DNA of 64,000 nucleotides from a virus. The stretch is taken from positions 1 through 64,000 of IMG/VR virus record IMGVR_UViG_3300005336_000003; one strand, given 5' to 3'. The stretch's first letter is position 1. The number at the start of each line of letters is the position of its first letter. A program made the translations under genes and the position numbers. The notes beneath the pieces were generated by a model. It was given only the letters and a program-made list of their open reading frames with translations, did not search any database and was not told where the DNA came from. Below, piece after piece: positions 1 through 7,597 of the stretch.

Positions 1-640
1 GACAGCCAAGGCCATCCAGACTTCCCACCTTGAAACCGATCCCCAGATCACCGCTTACTGTTGGGCTGCACAGCAGATCTATAACCTTCCGGTAGCAGGC
101 TTCCTGTATCAGCAGCATCGGAAGGTTGTTGCCCACGAGCCAGCATTCCTCAAGTCCACCAAGATGTTCAGCGTTGCCAAGAACCAGCTTACCACCCATA
201 CATTATATCGCAATGCACTGTTGAAGCTCTACGGGGATGTTACCAAAGCTCCGGATGCCAACATTGCATTCCTCAACGAGCTAGCGGCTCAAGAGAGCCA
301 GAGAGCAGACTCCCTCATCGCCCGGAATGAGGTCGAGCGCAATCAGCACCAGATCGATGCCGAAGGCCCCAAGATCGTCTTGGAGGCCTACGACATGCTG
401 AATCCTGACTTGGCCCTATACCCCAATCCTACAAGGGATTGTTCGTGGGACTGTGATTTCAGGACAGCCTGCCTAAACATGGATGATGGCAGCGATTGGG
501 TGCATGAGATTGAACAGAGCACCATCAACCGGGAAGAGGATGACTTATCATGGCGGAGCAGAGTACAGTATCCGGAGCTGCCGGAACCCCTACCACGCCT
601 GCACCTAGCACGGCTGCGCCGTCGGCAGCCCCCGCGGTAA
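1..640 (+). CDS. PD-(D/E)XK (RecB/Cas4-like) nuclease, C-terminal part (cut by window edge)
   Basis: The reading frame is open from base 2 and begins TAKAIQTSHLETDPQITAY. In RecB-like nucleases this stretch directly follows the catalytic (D/E)xK, so the edge seems to fall just after the catalytic lysine. Near the C-terminus DCSWDCDFRTAC gives a cysteine cluster like that of Cas4/AddB-type Fe-S nucleases. The expected role is 5' or 3' exonuclease for phage recombination and DNA processing. It overlaps the next gene by 91 bp and is followed by a Sak4-like ATPase and an ssDNA-binding protein, a common phage recombination trio. The N-terminal half is very likely the gene at 63664-64000. Confidence 0.8.
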   Translation, partial: TAKAIQTSHLETDPQITAYCWAAQQIYNLPVAGFLYQQHRKVVAHEPAFLKSTKMFSVAKNQLTTHTLYRNALLKLYGDVTKAPDANIAFLNELAAQESQRADSLIARNEVERNQHQIDAEGPKIVLEAYDMLNPDLALYPNPTRDCSWDCDFRTACLNMDDGSDWVHEIEQSTINREEDDLSWRSRVQYPELPEPLPRLHLARLRRRQPPR

Positions 641-1641
641 AGGCAGGAGCGGTTGTCCAGGCAGCGGGAGGACAGAAGGTTCAGAGCGGTCCGCCCGCAG
701 GGCAAGTCGCGACTAAGCCAGGCGATCCAAAGCCTGCACCAGGCACTGCTCCAGCTGCCGGAACCAGCCCAGTCCGAGGTCCAACGTTCGTCATTCCTAC
801 CGACGCTCAAAAGACCAACCTACCCCACTTCAAGGGCTTGGTATATGGGGACTTCGGAGTTGGCAAAACATGGCTATGGGGAACTGCTGCCGCCGTCCCT
901 GAGATGCGAGACGTCCTGATGATCAGTGCAGAGGCTGGAGAGCTAACACTGAACGATCCGGACAACAAGGTCCCCTTTCACCTGATCGATCCTGTACGTG
1001 TGGGGGACTACAAGACGGTTGCAAGGATCTACGACTTCCTCAAGATCCACTGCCTACTTCGTGACAAGGAGGACGAGGAGTCAAAGGAGCGGCTGGTAAA
1101 GCTGCAGAAGCTCGTCATGCCGAACATGGCAGAGAACGAACGTATCCGGCGATACCGGACGGTGATTGTGGATTCCCTCACTGAGGTCGAGTCCTATTGC
1201 ATGGCGCAGCTACTCGGCATCAACGATACCACCAAGATGGACGAGGAGGTCCAAGGAGCAGAGTGGTCCGAGTACAAGAAGCAGCATCAGATGGTGCAGC
1301 GGATGATCCGCAACTTCCGGGATCTCCCAATGCACGTACTGTTCACTGCGTCTCGAGCCTACGTGCAGGACGAGATGAAGCGCCACATCTATTCGCCCAT
1401 GATGACAGGCAAGCTCTCCAGCCAGATCCAAGGTTTCATGGATGTGGTGGGATATCTTGTCATCGGACAGGGCGAAGAAGGACAGCCGGCACCGCGACGG
1501 CTGTACGTGCAGCCTGGAGCTCGCTATGCAGCGAAGTCCAGGTTCTCACGGTACCGCGGAACCTTCTTCGACAACCCAACCATGGCAGGAATCCTGCACG
1601 ATGTAGGGCTGTTGAAGGCAGCTACCCCGACGAAGCCATAG
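550..1641 (+). CDS. Sak4-like RecA-fold ATPase (AAA_24 type)
   Basis: 363 residues. After an Ala/Pro/Thr-rich, probably disordered first ~85 residues comes a P-loop ATPase core with Walker A GDFGVGKTW (~101-109) and Walker B TVIVDSLTEVE (~205). This is typical of phage RecA-like Sak4 proteins, which help single-strand annealing. The ATG is preceded by GGAAGAGGA. It lies between the nuclease and a DUF669-like protein, its usual partners. The low-complexity N-terminus overlaps the nuclease 3' end, so it may be a recent extension. Family assignment is firm; exact biochemical role is inferred. Confidence 0.8.
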   Translation: MAEQSTVSGAAGTPTTPAPSTAAPSAAPAVKAGAVVQAAGGQKVQSGPPAGQVATKPGDPKPAPGTAPAAGTSPVRGPTFVIPTDAQKTNLPHFKGLVYGDFGVGKTWLWGTAAAVPEMRDVLMISAEAGELTLNDPDNKVPFHLIDPVRVGDYKTVARIYDFLKIHCLLRDKEDEESKERLVKLQKLVMPNMAENERIRRYRTVIVDSLTEVESYCMAQLLGINDTTKMDEEVQGAEWSEYKKQHQMVQRMIRNFRDLPMHVLFTASRAYVQDEMKRHIYSPMMTGKLSSQIQGFMDVVGYLVIGQGEEGQPAPRRLYVQPGARYAAKSRFSRYRGTFFDNPTMAGILHDVGLLKAATPTKP

Positions 1642-1717
1642 GCAGTCGCAGCTGCATGAACTGACCGCAACAGCAACCACAATCCGGGCCGTACTGGCGC
1701 CGGCAAAGGAGACTAGC

Positions 1718-2221
1718 ATGCCAAGCGACACGTTCGAAGAAACTGCCGGAGTGACCGCCGAAGAGGGTGACGGCGCTCTCATGGTCAATCTGGGGGAGGT
1801 CAACGAGAACGGGAACTTCGAGGCGGTGCCTCGCGGTAACTACCCGGTCACGGTCTCCCAGCTGGACTTCTCGATGAGCCAGCGCTCGAACAACCCAATG
1901 TGGACCTGGGTGTTCGAGGTTGAGGAGGGTGAGTACGCAGGACGCAAGTTCTTCTACCACACCGTCTTCAACGAGGGAGGCATGCCTCGGGTGAAGCGCA
2001 CCCTCGCGCGGATCAAGACCGAGGACGGCTACGAGAAGGTCCTTCTCGGTGGAGCGTTCAGCCCCGAAGCAGTGGCCAACGAGGGTCGGCTGCTCGGAGC
2101 ACGGGCGAAGATCCGGGTCGACATCCGGACCTACGAAGGCCAGAAGCGGAACGATGTGAAGGACGTTCTGCCTCCGAGTGAGACCGGCGGTGCCGGTGGC
2201 ACGGGCTTTGCGGGGGTCTAA
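1718..2221 (+). CDS. DUF669-like single-stranded DNA-binding protein
   Basis: 167 residues, start with AAGGAGA seven bases upstream. The core (about 25-150) follows the DUF669 pattern: a VPRGNYPVTV strand, SNNPMWTW, then EEGEYAGRKFF and a late RVDIRTYEGQKRNDV strand. DUF669 proteins sit beside Sak4-type ATPases and are thought to act as phage SSBs (OB-like fold). The C-terminus is Gly-rich and lacks the acidic DDDIPF tail of bacterial SSB; a tail of that kind is instead found on the protein at 49144-49554. Confidence 0.65.
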   Translation: MPSDTFEETAGVTAEEGDGALMVNLGEVNENGNFEAVPRGNYPVTVSQLDFSMSQRSNNPMWTWVFEVEEGEYAGRKFFYHTVFNEGGMPRVKRTLARIKTEDGYEKVLLGGAFSPEAVANEGRLLGARAKIRVDIRTYEGQKRNDVKDVLPPSETGGAGGTGFAGV

Positions 2222-2486
2222 CCACTCTCCCGAAGCCAACGAGAAGCGGGCAGCCATTCTTCGGCTGCTCGCCGATCGTGGCTGGGTATCGCTCAGCCAG
2301 TTCGCGTTCCTGGTAGGATCCGCCTATCCGACAGTCTTGCGGATGCGAGATGCCGGTCAAATCCAAACCCACAGGGTAGGAGGTATCTACAGGGTCTACT
2401 TGGAAGAGTACAACAGATTTCAACGTAGTGGCAACAGGGAAAGAATAGATGACACATGTGACGAGGAGAGCCTACGTTCTTCATAG
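2178..2486 (+). CDS. small MerR/excisionase-like helix-turn-helix protein
   Basis: Up to 102 residues if the GTG at 2178 is used; GTG at 2190 or 2196 and TTG at 2208 are alternatives, and all overlap the preceding stop. The region GWVSLSQFAFLVGSAYPTV followed by RMRDAGQIQTHRVGG fits a winged HTH_17/excisionase DNA-binding domain (helix-turn-helix plus small wing). It lies between the ssDNA-binding gene and queC and overlaps queC by 38 bp. Without an integrase nearby, a regulator or architectural DNA binder is more likely than a true excisionase. Confidence 0.6.
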   Translation: MRPAVPVARALRGSNHSPEANEKRAAILRLLADRGWVSLSQFAFLVGSAYPTVLRMRDAGQIQTHRVGGIYRVYLEEYNRFQRSGNRERIDDTCDEESLRSS

Positions 2487-3252
2487 CGGGGGACTCGACA
2501 GCTCCACTGCTTTGGCAGTGGCCTGTCATCGGCTCGAGGCTGAGATCGACGTGATCTCGGTATCGGTGAATTACGGGCAACGTCATCTGGTTGAGACCGG
2601 CTATGCCAAGAAGCTCTGCGAGTGTCTCGGCATCGAGCACATGGCTGTGGACATGGCAAGGCCTCCCAAGTCGATGCTCACCAACAAGGCCGAGGCAGTG
2701 CCGAACGTCAGCTACGACGAGATCCAAGGCATGTCTCCAACCTACGTTCCCTTCCGCAATGGCCAACTGCTGAGCCGTATTGCCGGCATCGCGCAAGCCT
2801 GGGTGATGGAAGGTAAGGAGCAGATCCTCGAGAACCAGGGAGTTGGCGTTGTCGAGGAGCTGATCCGCCTGCATGGATCCTCGGCAGTTAGCCTCCTGCC
2901 TGATGGCAAGGTACAGCTGGACGAAGACCGCGAGGCAACCGTCTGGTTCGGAGCGCATGCAGAAGATGCCCACAACTGGGCGTATCCGGACTGCACTCCG
3001 GAGTTTGTCGGTGCGATGGCCAATGCCATCTACATTGGCACATACCACAAGGTGCGGCTCGTCACACCATTCATCCACTCTCTCAAGAGCGACATCGTCC
3101 GTTACGGTGACGAGCTCGCCCTGCCTTTCGAGCTGACGTGGAGCTGCTATGTTGGAGGCGACAAGCACTGTGGGATTTGTCCAACCTGCAGGGCGCGCAA
3201 GGAAGCGTTCATCCAGGCAGCCGTCAGGGATCCGACAGTCTACGCCGCCTGA
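2449..3252 (+). CDS. queC: QueC, 7-cyano-7-deazaguanine (preQ0) synthase
   Basis: 267 residues. The N-terminal PP-loop SGGLDSS (13-19) binds ATP, and the C-terminal zinc site uses C233, C241, C244 and C247 (CGICPTC). AEDAHNWAYPDCTPEFV matches the substrate-binding segment of QueC. The enzyme turns 7-carboxy-7-deazaguanine, ammonia and ATP into preQ0. Between the YVPFRN motif and VWFGAHAED lies an insertion of roughly 45 residues absent from typical bacterial QueC. There is no fused glutamine amidotransferase (Gat-QueC), which makes preQ0 rather than an archaeosine-like base the simplest product. It begins the queC-queD-queE-folE-dpdA block. The start has AGGGAAAG upstream. Confidence 0.9.
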   Translation: MTHVTRRAYVLHSGGLDSSTALAVACHRLEAEIDVISVSVNYGQRHLVETGYAKKLCECLGIEHMAVDMARPPKSMLTNKAEAVPNVSYDEIQGMSPTYVPFRNGQLLSRIAGIAQAWVMEGKEQILENQGVGVVEELIRLHGSSAVSLLPDGKVQLDEDREATVWFGAHAEDAHNWAYPDCTPEFVGAMANAIYIGTYHKVRLVTPFIHSLKSDIVRYGDELALPFELTWSCYVGGDKHCGICPTCRARKEAFIQAAVRDPTVYAA

Positions 3253-3293
3253 CTGTCCTCCACAACCACAACCACCATACAAGGGGACATATC

Positions 3294-3584
3294 ATGAGTG
3301 ACGGGCGAGTTGACTTGGGAGACCTGGTGAGGGATCCTATCACGGGGTTCGAAGGCGTGGTCTCAAGCCGTACTGAGTTCTTGTACGGCTGTGTACGATG
3401 CGGCGTCACCTCCCAGACGTTGGACAAGGATGGCAAGGAGCAGATCCTGTCCTTCGACGAGGCAGGGCTGCAGATAGTGGAGGTAGGGAAGTTCAAGCTG
3501 AAGCCCAGCAATGTCTCAACGAGGCCGCCAGGAGGGCCGGAGAGGCGTATCGACAACCTTCCCGAAGCCCCGGCGAGGAGATAG
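3294..3584 (+). CDS. small hypothetical protein with SH3/KOW-like fold pattern
   Basis: 96 residues from ATG 3294 (AAGGGG upstream). The frame is open from further up, but that part overlaps queC out of frame and has no ribosome site. The core GDLVRDPITGFEGVVSSRTEF followed by a Cys-x2-Cys (VRCGV) and a short beta-rich stretch resembles small barrel proteins common in phages. The C-terminal third is basic and Pro-rich. No function is recognised; its place inside the deazaguanine block makes a link to that pathway possible but unproven. Confidence 0.65.
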   Translation: MSDGRVDLGDLVRDPITGFEGVVSSRTEFLYGCVRCGVTSQTLDKDGKEQILSFDEAGLQIVEVGKFKLKPSNVSTRPPGGPERRIDNLPEAPARR

Positions 3585-3587
3585 CCG

Positions 3588-3788
3588 ATGGGGCCAGACC
3601 AGGAAGCTTTGCTGCAGTTCTTCGAGTACAGCCATCTGCCTGTCGCTCTCCAGGCCGCCTCTCAGCCGTTCCACACTCTGGCTCACCACCTAGTGGAAAG
3701 CCTGCCAAGGAATCCGGAGCGTACGACAGCACTGCGCAAACTGCTCGAGGCCAAGGATTGCGCCGTGCGCGCATCCATCTTCAAGTAG
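3588..3788 (+). CDS. small helical-hairpin protein, possibly Acb2/Tad1-like cyclic-nucleotide sponge
   Basis: 66 residues, ATG 3588 with GAGGAG upstream. It shows the pattern F-x-Y-x-H-L-P, then LQxxSxxFxxLA, a P-x-N-P-E-R turn and ALRKLLEAKDCAVRA. That gives an aromatic N-terminus plus two amphipathic helices, resembling the short Acb2/Tad1 hairpin proteins that bind CBASS cyclic dinucleotides or Thoeris signals. It is known that such proteins are widespread in phages; assignment here rests on pattern similarity only. The gene sits between queC and queD, giving a cluster with two potential anti-defence functions. Alternatively it belongs to an unrelated conserved phage family. Confidence 0.6.
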   Translation: MGPDQEALLQFFEYSHLPVALQAASQPFHTLAHHLVESLPRNPERTTALRKLLEAKDCAVRASIFK

Positions 3789-3812
3789 CCCCAACATCAA
3801 GTGAGGCCCAGA

Positions 3813-4391
3813 ATGCCGTTTGGAATGAGTCGGCGGATTGAGATCGACATGGCTCACCGTGTACCGACACACGGATCGAAATGCTGGAACGTGCATGGTC
3901 ACCGCTACGTGATCATCGCAGAAGCCCAGTCGCAGGCATTACAGGAGGGCGGAGAGCAGACGGATATGGTCGTCGACTTCGGTTTCCTGAAGAACGTCAT
4001 GGTGGGGCAGATCTACGACTTCTGCGACCACGGCATGTGTCTATGGATCGACGATCCTTGGCTGGATCGATTCCTCCTGCGACACACCAGTAAGGCTCGC
4101 AAGGTCTGCGAGGAGGAAGGCTGGTACTTCGAGCCTGAAGATAAGGCTCTCGCTCAGACCAAGCTCCTGGTGGTGAATTTCATCCCAACGGCTGAGCGGC
4201 TTGCCGAGTTCTGGTTTCGCCGGATGCTGGCAGGAGTGTCACAGATATCGGGAGGCAAGGCAGCCCTCTCCCAAGTGGTTGTCCAGGAGACTCCCAACGG
4301 GATCGCCTATTACCCTCCAACGATGAAAGCCGCTCCTGGATCGATGTTCACGTCGCTTATCCGGGATAATATGGGGACAACCAATGTCTGA
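3813..4391 (+). CDS. queD: QueD, 6-carboxy-tetrahydropterin synthase
   Basis: 192 residues from ATG 3813; a GTG twelve bases upstream is in frame, but GAGG is better placed for the ATG. Zinc ligands H15, H28 and H30 and the catalytic C24 are present (AHRVP...KCWNVHGHRY). The later motifs FCDHGMCL and VVVQETPNG supply the remaining conserved His and Glu. It converts 7,8-dihydroneopterin triphosphate, made by the FolE encoded downstream, into 6-carboxy-tetrahydropterin. It is longer than bacterial QueD (~120) through inserts around residues 90-125. It overlaps queE by 8 bp, so translation is coupled. Confidence 0.9.
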   Translation: MPFGMSRRIEIDMAHRVPTHGSKCWNVHGHRYVIIAEAQSQALQEGGEQTDMVVDFGFLKNVMVGQIYDFCDHGMCLWIDDPWLDRFLLRHTSKARKVCEEEGWYFEPEDKALAQTKLLVVNFIPTAERLAEFWFRRMLAGVSQISGGKAALSQVVVQETPNGIAYYPPTMKAAPGSMFTSLIRDNMGTTNV

Positions 4392-5151
4392 TGACAAGCC
4401 CAATATCGGGGGCTATCGTAAGCACCCGGTGATGGAGATGTTCGGCCCCACAATCCAAGGTGAGGGGATGCTGTGCGGCCAGGTATCGCACTTCATCAGG
4501 TTCGGAGGTTGTACCTATCGATGTACCTGGTGCGATAGCATGCATGCAGTAGATCCGGATCAGATCAAGGCGCATGCCAAGTACCTGACGGACAACCAGA
4601 TCATGCAGGCAGTCCACCAGCTCAACCCCTCTCCGTGGGTCACGCTGTCCGGAGGAGATCCTTGCATCCACGAGCTGCAGGATCTGGTGGTGAGGCTCAG
4701 GCATGATGGCTTCAAGATAGCGGTTGAGACCCAAGGAGTAATGCGCCGGAGGTGGATTCAGTACTGCCAGGCTGTAACAGTATCTCCGAAGCCTCCAAGC
4801 TCAGGCATGGCTGGCAATCTCAACAGCGCAACGCTTGACTGGTACGTGGATAATCTCGAACCTATCAGGCATCTCGGAATACCCGTCCTAAGCTTCAAGG
4901 TAGTGGTATTCGATCGCGTGGATCTTGATTGGGCTTTGCTCCTCCACCAGAGGTATCCCCGAGTCAGGTTCTTCCTCTCGATCGGGACTGACCGGCCTGA
5001 AGAGGCCGAAGGTCTGATTCTCACCACACAGGGGATCCTGGATCGCTTCAGGACTATCTCCAGTGAGGTGTTGGCCAATCAGGAGTGGCGTAATGTAACA
5101 ATCCTACCCCAGATGCATGCTTTGCTCTGGGGTCATACTCAAGGAGTCTGA
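4384..5151 (+). CDS. queE: QueE, 7-carboxy-7-deazaguanine synthase (radical SAM)
   Basis: 255 residues. TIQGEG (23-28) and the radical-SAM cluster motif GGCTYRCTWC (C43, C47, C50) are canonical for QueE. SGGDPCIH replaces the usual SGGEP. The enzyme uses a 4Fe-4S cluster and S-adenosylmethionine to contract 6-carboxy-tetrahydropterin to 7-carboxy-7-deazaguanine, the QueC substrate. It starts within the end of queD and ends three bases before folE, showing a tightly coupled operon. The pathway order in the operon is queC, queD, queE, folE, not the reaction order. Confidence 0.92.
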   Translation: MSDDKPNIGGYRKHPVMEMFGPTIQGEGMLCGQVSHFIRFGGCTYRCTWCDSMHAVDPDQIKAHAKYLTDNQIMQAVHQLNPSPWVTLSGGDPCIHELQDLVVRLRHDGFKIAVETQGVMRRRWIQYCQAVTVSPKPPSSGMAGNLNSATLDWYVDNLEPIRHLGIPVLSFKVVVFDRVDLDWALLLHQRYPRVRFFLSIGTDRPEEAEGLILTTQGILDRFRTISSEVLANQEWRNVTILPQMHALLWGHTQGV

Positions 5152-5153
5152 TC

Positions 5154-5909
5154 GTGGCAATTCGGAAGAACCGGAAGACCTCCACATCGCGCAAGGCTGG
5201 CAAGAAGGTAAGCTCTCCTCGGAAGCCCCACAAGACCGTCGAGAACTTCGAGACCTTCGATTATGCGCCTGCCGATATGATGGGAGCAGCAGAGGAGACG
5301 GCCGGCGAAGAGATCTGGAAGGGAACTCCCGTGCATCCCCAGCAGAGCTACCGCGAGGAGCTGATTCGGGACGCCCTGTGGGGAATATTCGGCTCAACCC
5401 TGAGCACCGAAGCCTACCAGAAGACTCCTGGGAGGTTCCTACGATACCTCGGGGAGTTCAACCGTCAATCTGACACCTCCGAAGTATTGGGAGAGCTATT
5501 CGAGGGACCGCGAGCCGAGGGGATCCACGGCTTGGTTGTCCAACGCAACATCCCTTTCCGGATGTGCTGCGAGCACCATCTGCTTCCGGCTGTAGGGAAG
5601 GCCTTCCTCGGCTACATCCCCAACACTAAGGTCGTAGGGCTGAGCAAGCTGGCTCGCCTGGTGGATGCTATCGGCACCAGCCGCCCGAGCATGCAGGAGC
5701 TGCTGTGTGAGGAGATCGTCGATACCCTCGACCGCTATACCAATGCCAAAGGAGTGATCTGCGTCATCGACTCCGAGCACTCCTGCATGGCTTGCAGGGG
5801 AGTCAACGTTCCGGGAGTGTCAACCTCAACCTCATGCGTGCGGGGAATCTTTCGGGATGTCCCAGCAGCGCGGAGTGAGTTCTTCTCGCTCATCGGCCGG
5901 AGGGAGTAG
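5154..5909 (+). CDS. folE: GTP cyclohydrolase I (FolE)
   Basis: 251 residues from GTG 5154, with AAGGAG seven bases upstream. The C-terminal ~190 residues are FolE: FRMCCEHHLLP (zinc Cys/His around 138-142), VVGLSKLARLVD, RPSMQELL and EHSCMACRGV. It opens GTP to 7,8-dihydroneopterin triphosphate, the first step of preQ0 synthesis. The first ~35 residues are Lys/Arg/Ser-rich and not part of the usual enzyme; they may be disordered or bind nucleic acid. A phage-borne FolE would raise flux into deazaguanine independent of host folate control. Confidence 0.92.
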   Translation: MAIRKNRKTSTSRKAGKKVSSPRKPHKTVENFETFDYAPADMMGAAEETAGEEIWKGTPVHPQQSYREELIRDALWGIFGSTLSTEAYQKTPGRFLRYLGEFNRQSDTSEVLGELFEGPRAEGIHGLVVQRNIPFRMCCEHHLLPAVGKAFLGYIPNTKVVGLSKLARLVDAIGTSRPSMQELLCEEIVDTLDRYTNAKGVICVIDSEHSCMACRGVNVPGVSTSTSCVRGIFRDVPAARSEFFSLIGRRE

Positions 5910-5913
5910 CCAC

Positions 5914-6693
5914 ATGACCCAATTCGCACCTGTTGCTCCTCCCCAATTGCTACGTGCCCTGAGGGAGCAGGGCGAGCATGTGGTGGGCAGGTACCACCTC
6001 TTGCTGGCTCACGATGTAGCAGCCAAGCCCCATGAGTACAAGGAGCTGCTGCCTCCCAACAGCATGGTGATCATGGACAACAGCATCATCGAGCTGGGCT
6101 ACCCTGTGACTCCGCAAGTCATGGGGACGGCTCTGAGTATCGTACCCTCCCAAGTAGTCGTACTTCCTGACGTGATCAGGAAGAAGGACGAGACTCTGGA
6201 GCTGTCCTTCAGGGGTGCCGACTTCTTCAGCAACCTGCTCAACTTCGGTACGCAGCAATTCATGGTCGTTCCTCAAGGCAACTCCCTGGAGGAACTGAAG
6301 GAATGTGCCTACGAGATGCGCTACATCGAGGGTGTAGGCTGTTGGGGAGTCGGGAGGTTCGTGACCGAGATGCTCGGCAGCCGCGCAGAGTTCGTCAAGT
6401 GGCTGTGGGAGACTCGGGAGCTGCACCTAGCAGCTCGCAAGCATGGGCCGTTCATTCACCTGCTTGGGTTCTCCGAGAATATGGAGGATGACATCGCGTG
6501 CGCCAAGCTGCCAGGCGTTCTGGGGATCGATTCGGCTGTCCCAGTACGTATGGGCCAGAACAGGCAGATGATCTCTCGGAAGCAGAAGGCACACGCACCT
6601 CGAGGCGATTGGTGGGATACCGCAGTGCCTTTCATCCATCCGGAGACGGTCGCGAATCTCAGCCTCGTGCGCAGCTGGATCCAATACGGCTAG
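5914..6693 (+). CDS. dpdA: DpdA-like DNA 7-deazaguanine transglycosylase
   Basis: 259 residues; the ATG at 5914 has GGAGGGAG upstream. It is a compact relative of tRNA-guanine transglycosylase (TIM-barrel). Visible segments are MDNSIIELG (54-62), VVVLPDVIRK, FMVVPQGNS, VGCWGVGRFV, FIHLLGFSE and VLGIDSAVPVR, as in phage DpdA proteins that exchange guanine in DNA for preQ0. Aspartates in MDNSI (D55), LPDVI (D86) and GIDS are candidates for catalysis. It directly follows the preQ0 genes and closes the block. The expected effect is modified phage DNA resistant to restriction. Which DpdA subtype it is cannot be told by eye. Confidence 0.85.
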   Translation: MTQFAPVAPPQLLRALREQGEHVVGRYHLLLAHDVAAKPHEYKELLPPNSMVIMDNSIIELGYPVTPQVMGTALSIVPSQVVVLPDVIRKKDETLELSFRGADFFSNLLNFGTQQFMVVPQGNSLEELKECAYEMRYIEGVGCWGVGRFVTEMLGSRAEFVKWLWETRELHLAARKHGPFIHLLGFSENMEDDIACAKLPGVLGIDSAVPVRMGQNRQMISRKQKAHAPRGDWWDTAVPFIHPETVANLSLVRSWIQYG

Positions 6694-6753
6694 GCACAAC
6701 ACACGCGACTGGATCCAATCCAAGTGCTTGCGCACTAGTTCGGAGGCCCGCTA

Positions 6754-7038
6754 ATGTCGACTCCTGATACCGAAGAAGCCATCCTAAGGGAGATAGAGTT
6801 CCTGGATGTAACATTCCCGGAATACATCGTCGCCGAGCATGGCAACTTCGTGTATCAGGACTACGACGGCTATTTTGAGATGCTGCCTGCCTGGCGAGCT
6901 GCCAGGCTAGCCGAGCTGAAGGAACAACTCGTATGGCTCAGAACCCGCCCAGTGTCTACCGAAGTACCTTCATCAGCCGATGGGCTCACAACGACCGGGT
7001 CATCATCGACGGAGACCCCTCCATCAAAGGAACCGTAA
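6754..7038 (+). CDS. hypothetical protein, C-terminus overprinted by next gene
   Basis: 94 residues, ATG with a good GGAGG site. The first ~65 residues are acidic and helical (EAILREIEFLDVTFPEYIV, then ARLAELKEQLVWLRTRP). The last ~28 are Ser/Thr/Pro-rich and overlap the next gene by 106 bp in another frame. Because the downstream frame looks like a conserved fold, the low-complexity tail here probably arose by overprinting. Function is unknown. Confidence 0.55.
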   Translation: MSTPDTEEAILREIEFLDVTFPEYIVAEHGNFVYQDYDGYFEMLPAWRAARLAELKEQLVWLRTRPVSTEVPSSADGLTTTGSSSTETPPSKEP

Positions 7039-7151
7039 CAGGCTTCCGTTGGCACTCTGACGGAGCCCACGAGGTGGAGGTATCCTGGATGCACAACGGA
7101 ACATCCTATGCTGTTTGGTTTGCCGATAGCCGGCTGGCGGAGGCTACCTGA
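6933..7151 (+). CDS. small SH3-like phage protein
   Basis: 72 residues, AAGGAA upstream. The segment RVIIDGDPSIKGTVTGFRW followed by EVEVSWMHNGTSYAVWF and a final RL is a small beta-barrel pattern met in many phage genomes, with no known function. It begins inside the previous gene and its stop overlaps an ATG (TGATG). Confidence 0.65.
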   Translation: MAQNPPSVYRSTFISRWAHNDRVIIDGDPSIKGTVTGFRWHSDGAHEVEVSWMHNGTSYAVWFADSRLAEAT

Positions 7152-7357
7152 TGATTGCAGCGATCAGGAGACTCGTCAGGACGTCTTACGGGAGCCACGA
7201 ACTAGCGCGCGGCGCTTCTGACAGGGTTTCCGCGAGATCTGAGCCTCCCGACGTTACCTGCAAGCCCGCAGGGCCGGTGATCTACACGGCTACAAGTGGG
7301 GCCGATGTGTTCCCAGCGTTCCTGAAGCGACGCGGCAGTACTAAGCAGGAGGATCCA

Positions 7358-7597
7358 ATGACCATGGTAGTGGAGTCAGCATCTTTCAAGCGTGACGGGG
7401 CTTGGCGCGAGCTGACGTTCATGTACACGAACTACAAGATGGAGACCGAGCGTCGGCATGTCCTGCCGATGCGTGTCTGGTACGGTAGCTCAGCCTACCA
7501 TCAAGGTGAGCAGTGGTTCCTGAATGCTCTGGACCTGGACAAGAACGAGTACCGCAATTTTGCCATGCGTGACATGAAGGACGTAGCCACCCGATGA
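7358..7597 (+). CDS. WYL-like domain small protein
   Basis: 79 residues from ATG 7358, which has a strong AGGAGG. The body is like the WYL-type small beta domains of phages: LTFMYTNYKMETERRHVLP, then RVWYGSSAYHQGEQWFLNA and ALDLDKNEYRNFAMRDM. WYL domains can bind nucleic acids or nucleotide ligands. The frame stays open back to ATG 7151, which touches the preceding stop; that 69-residue stretch is Arg-rich without recognisable domain, so the longer form is possible but less likely. It overlaps the polymerase start by 4 bp. Confidence 0.65.
   Translation: MTMVVESASFKRDGAWRELTFMYTNYKMETERRHVLPMRVWYGSSAYHQGEQWFLNALDLDKNEYRNFAMRDMKDVATR

Noticed and set aside
1622-2257. 211-residue minus-strand frame over the DUF669 gene
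   Set aside because: Antisense shadow of a good plus-strand gene; no family pattern or start site.
2449-6693. Archaeosine-type (dG+) modification as in phages with Gat-QueC
   Set aside because: QueC has no amidotransferase domain and no ArcS/QueF-like gene was seen; preQ0 is the simpler prediction.
7151-7357. N-terminal extension of the WYL-like protein (ATG 7151)
   Set aside because: Coupled start is tempting, but the extension has no recognisable domain and a strong AGGAGG marks ATG 7358.
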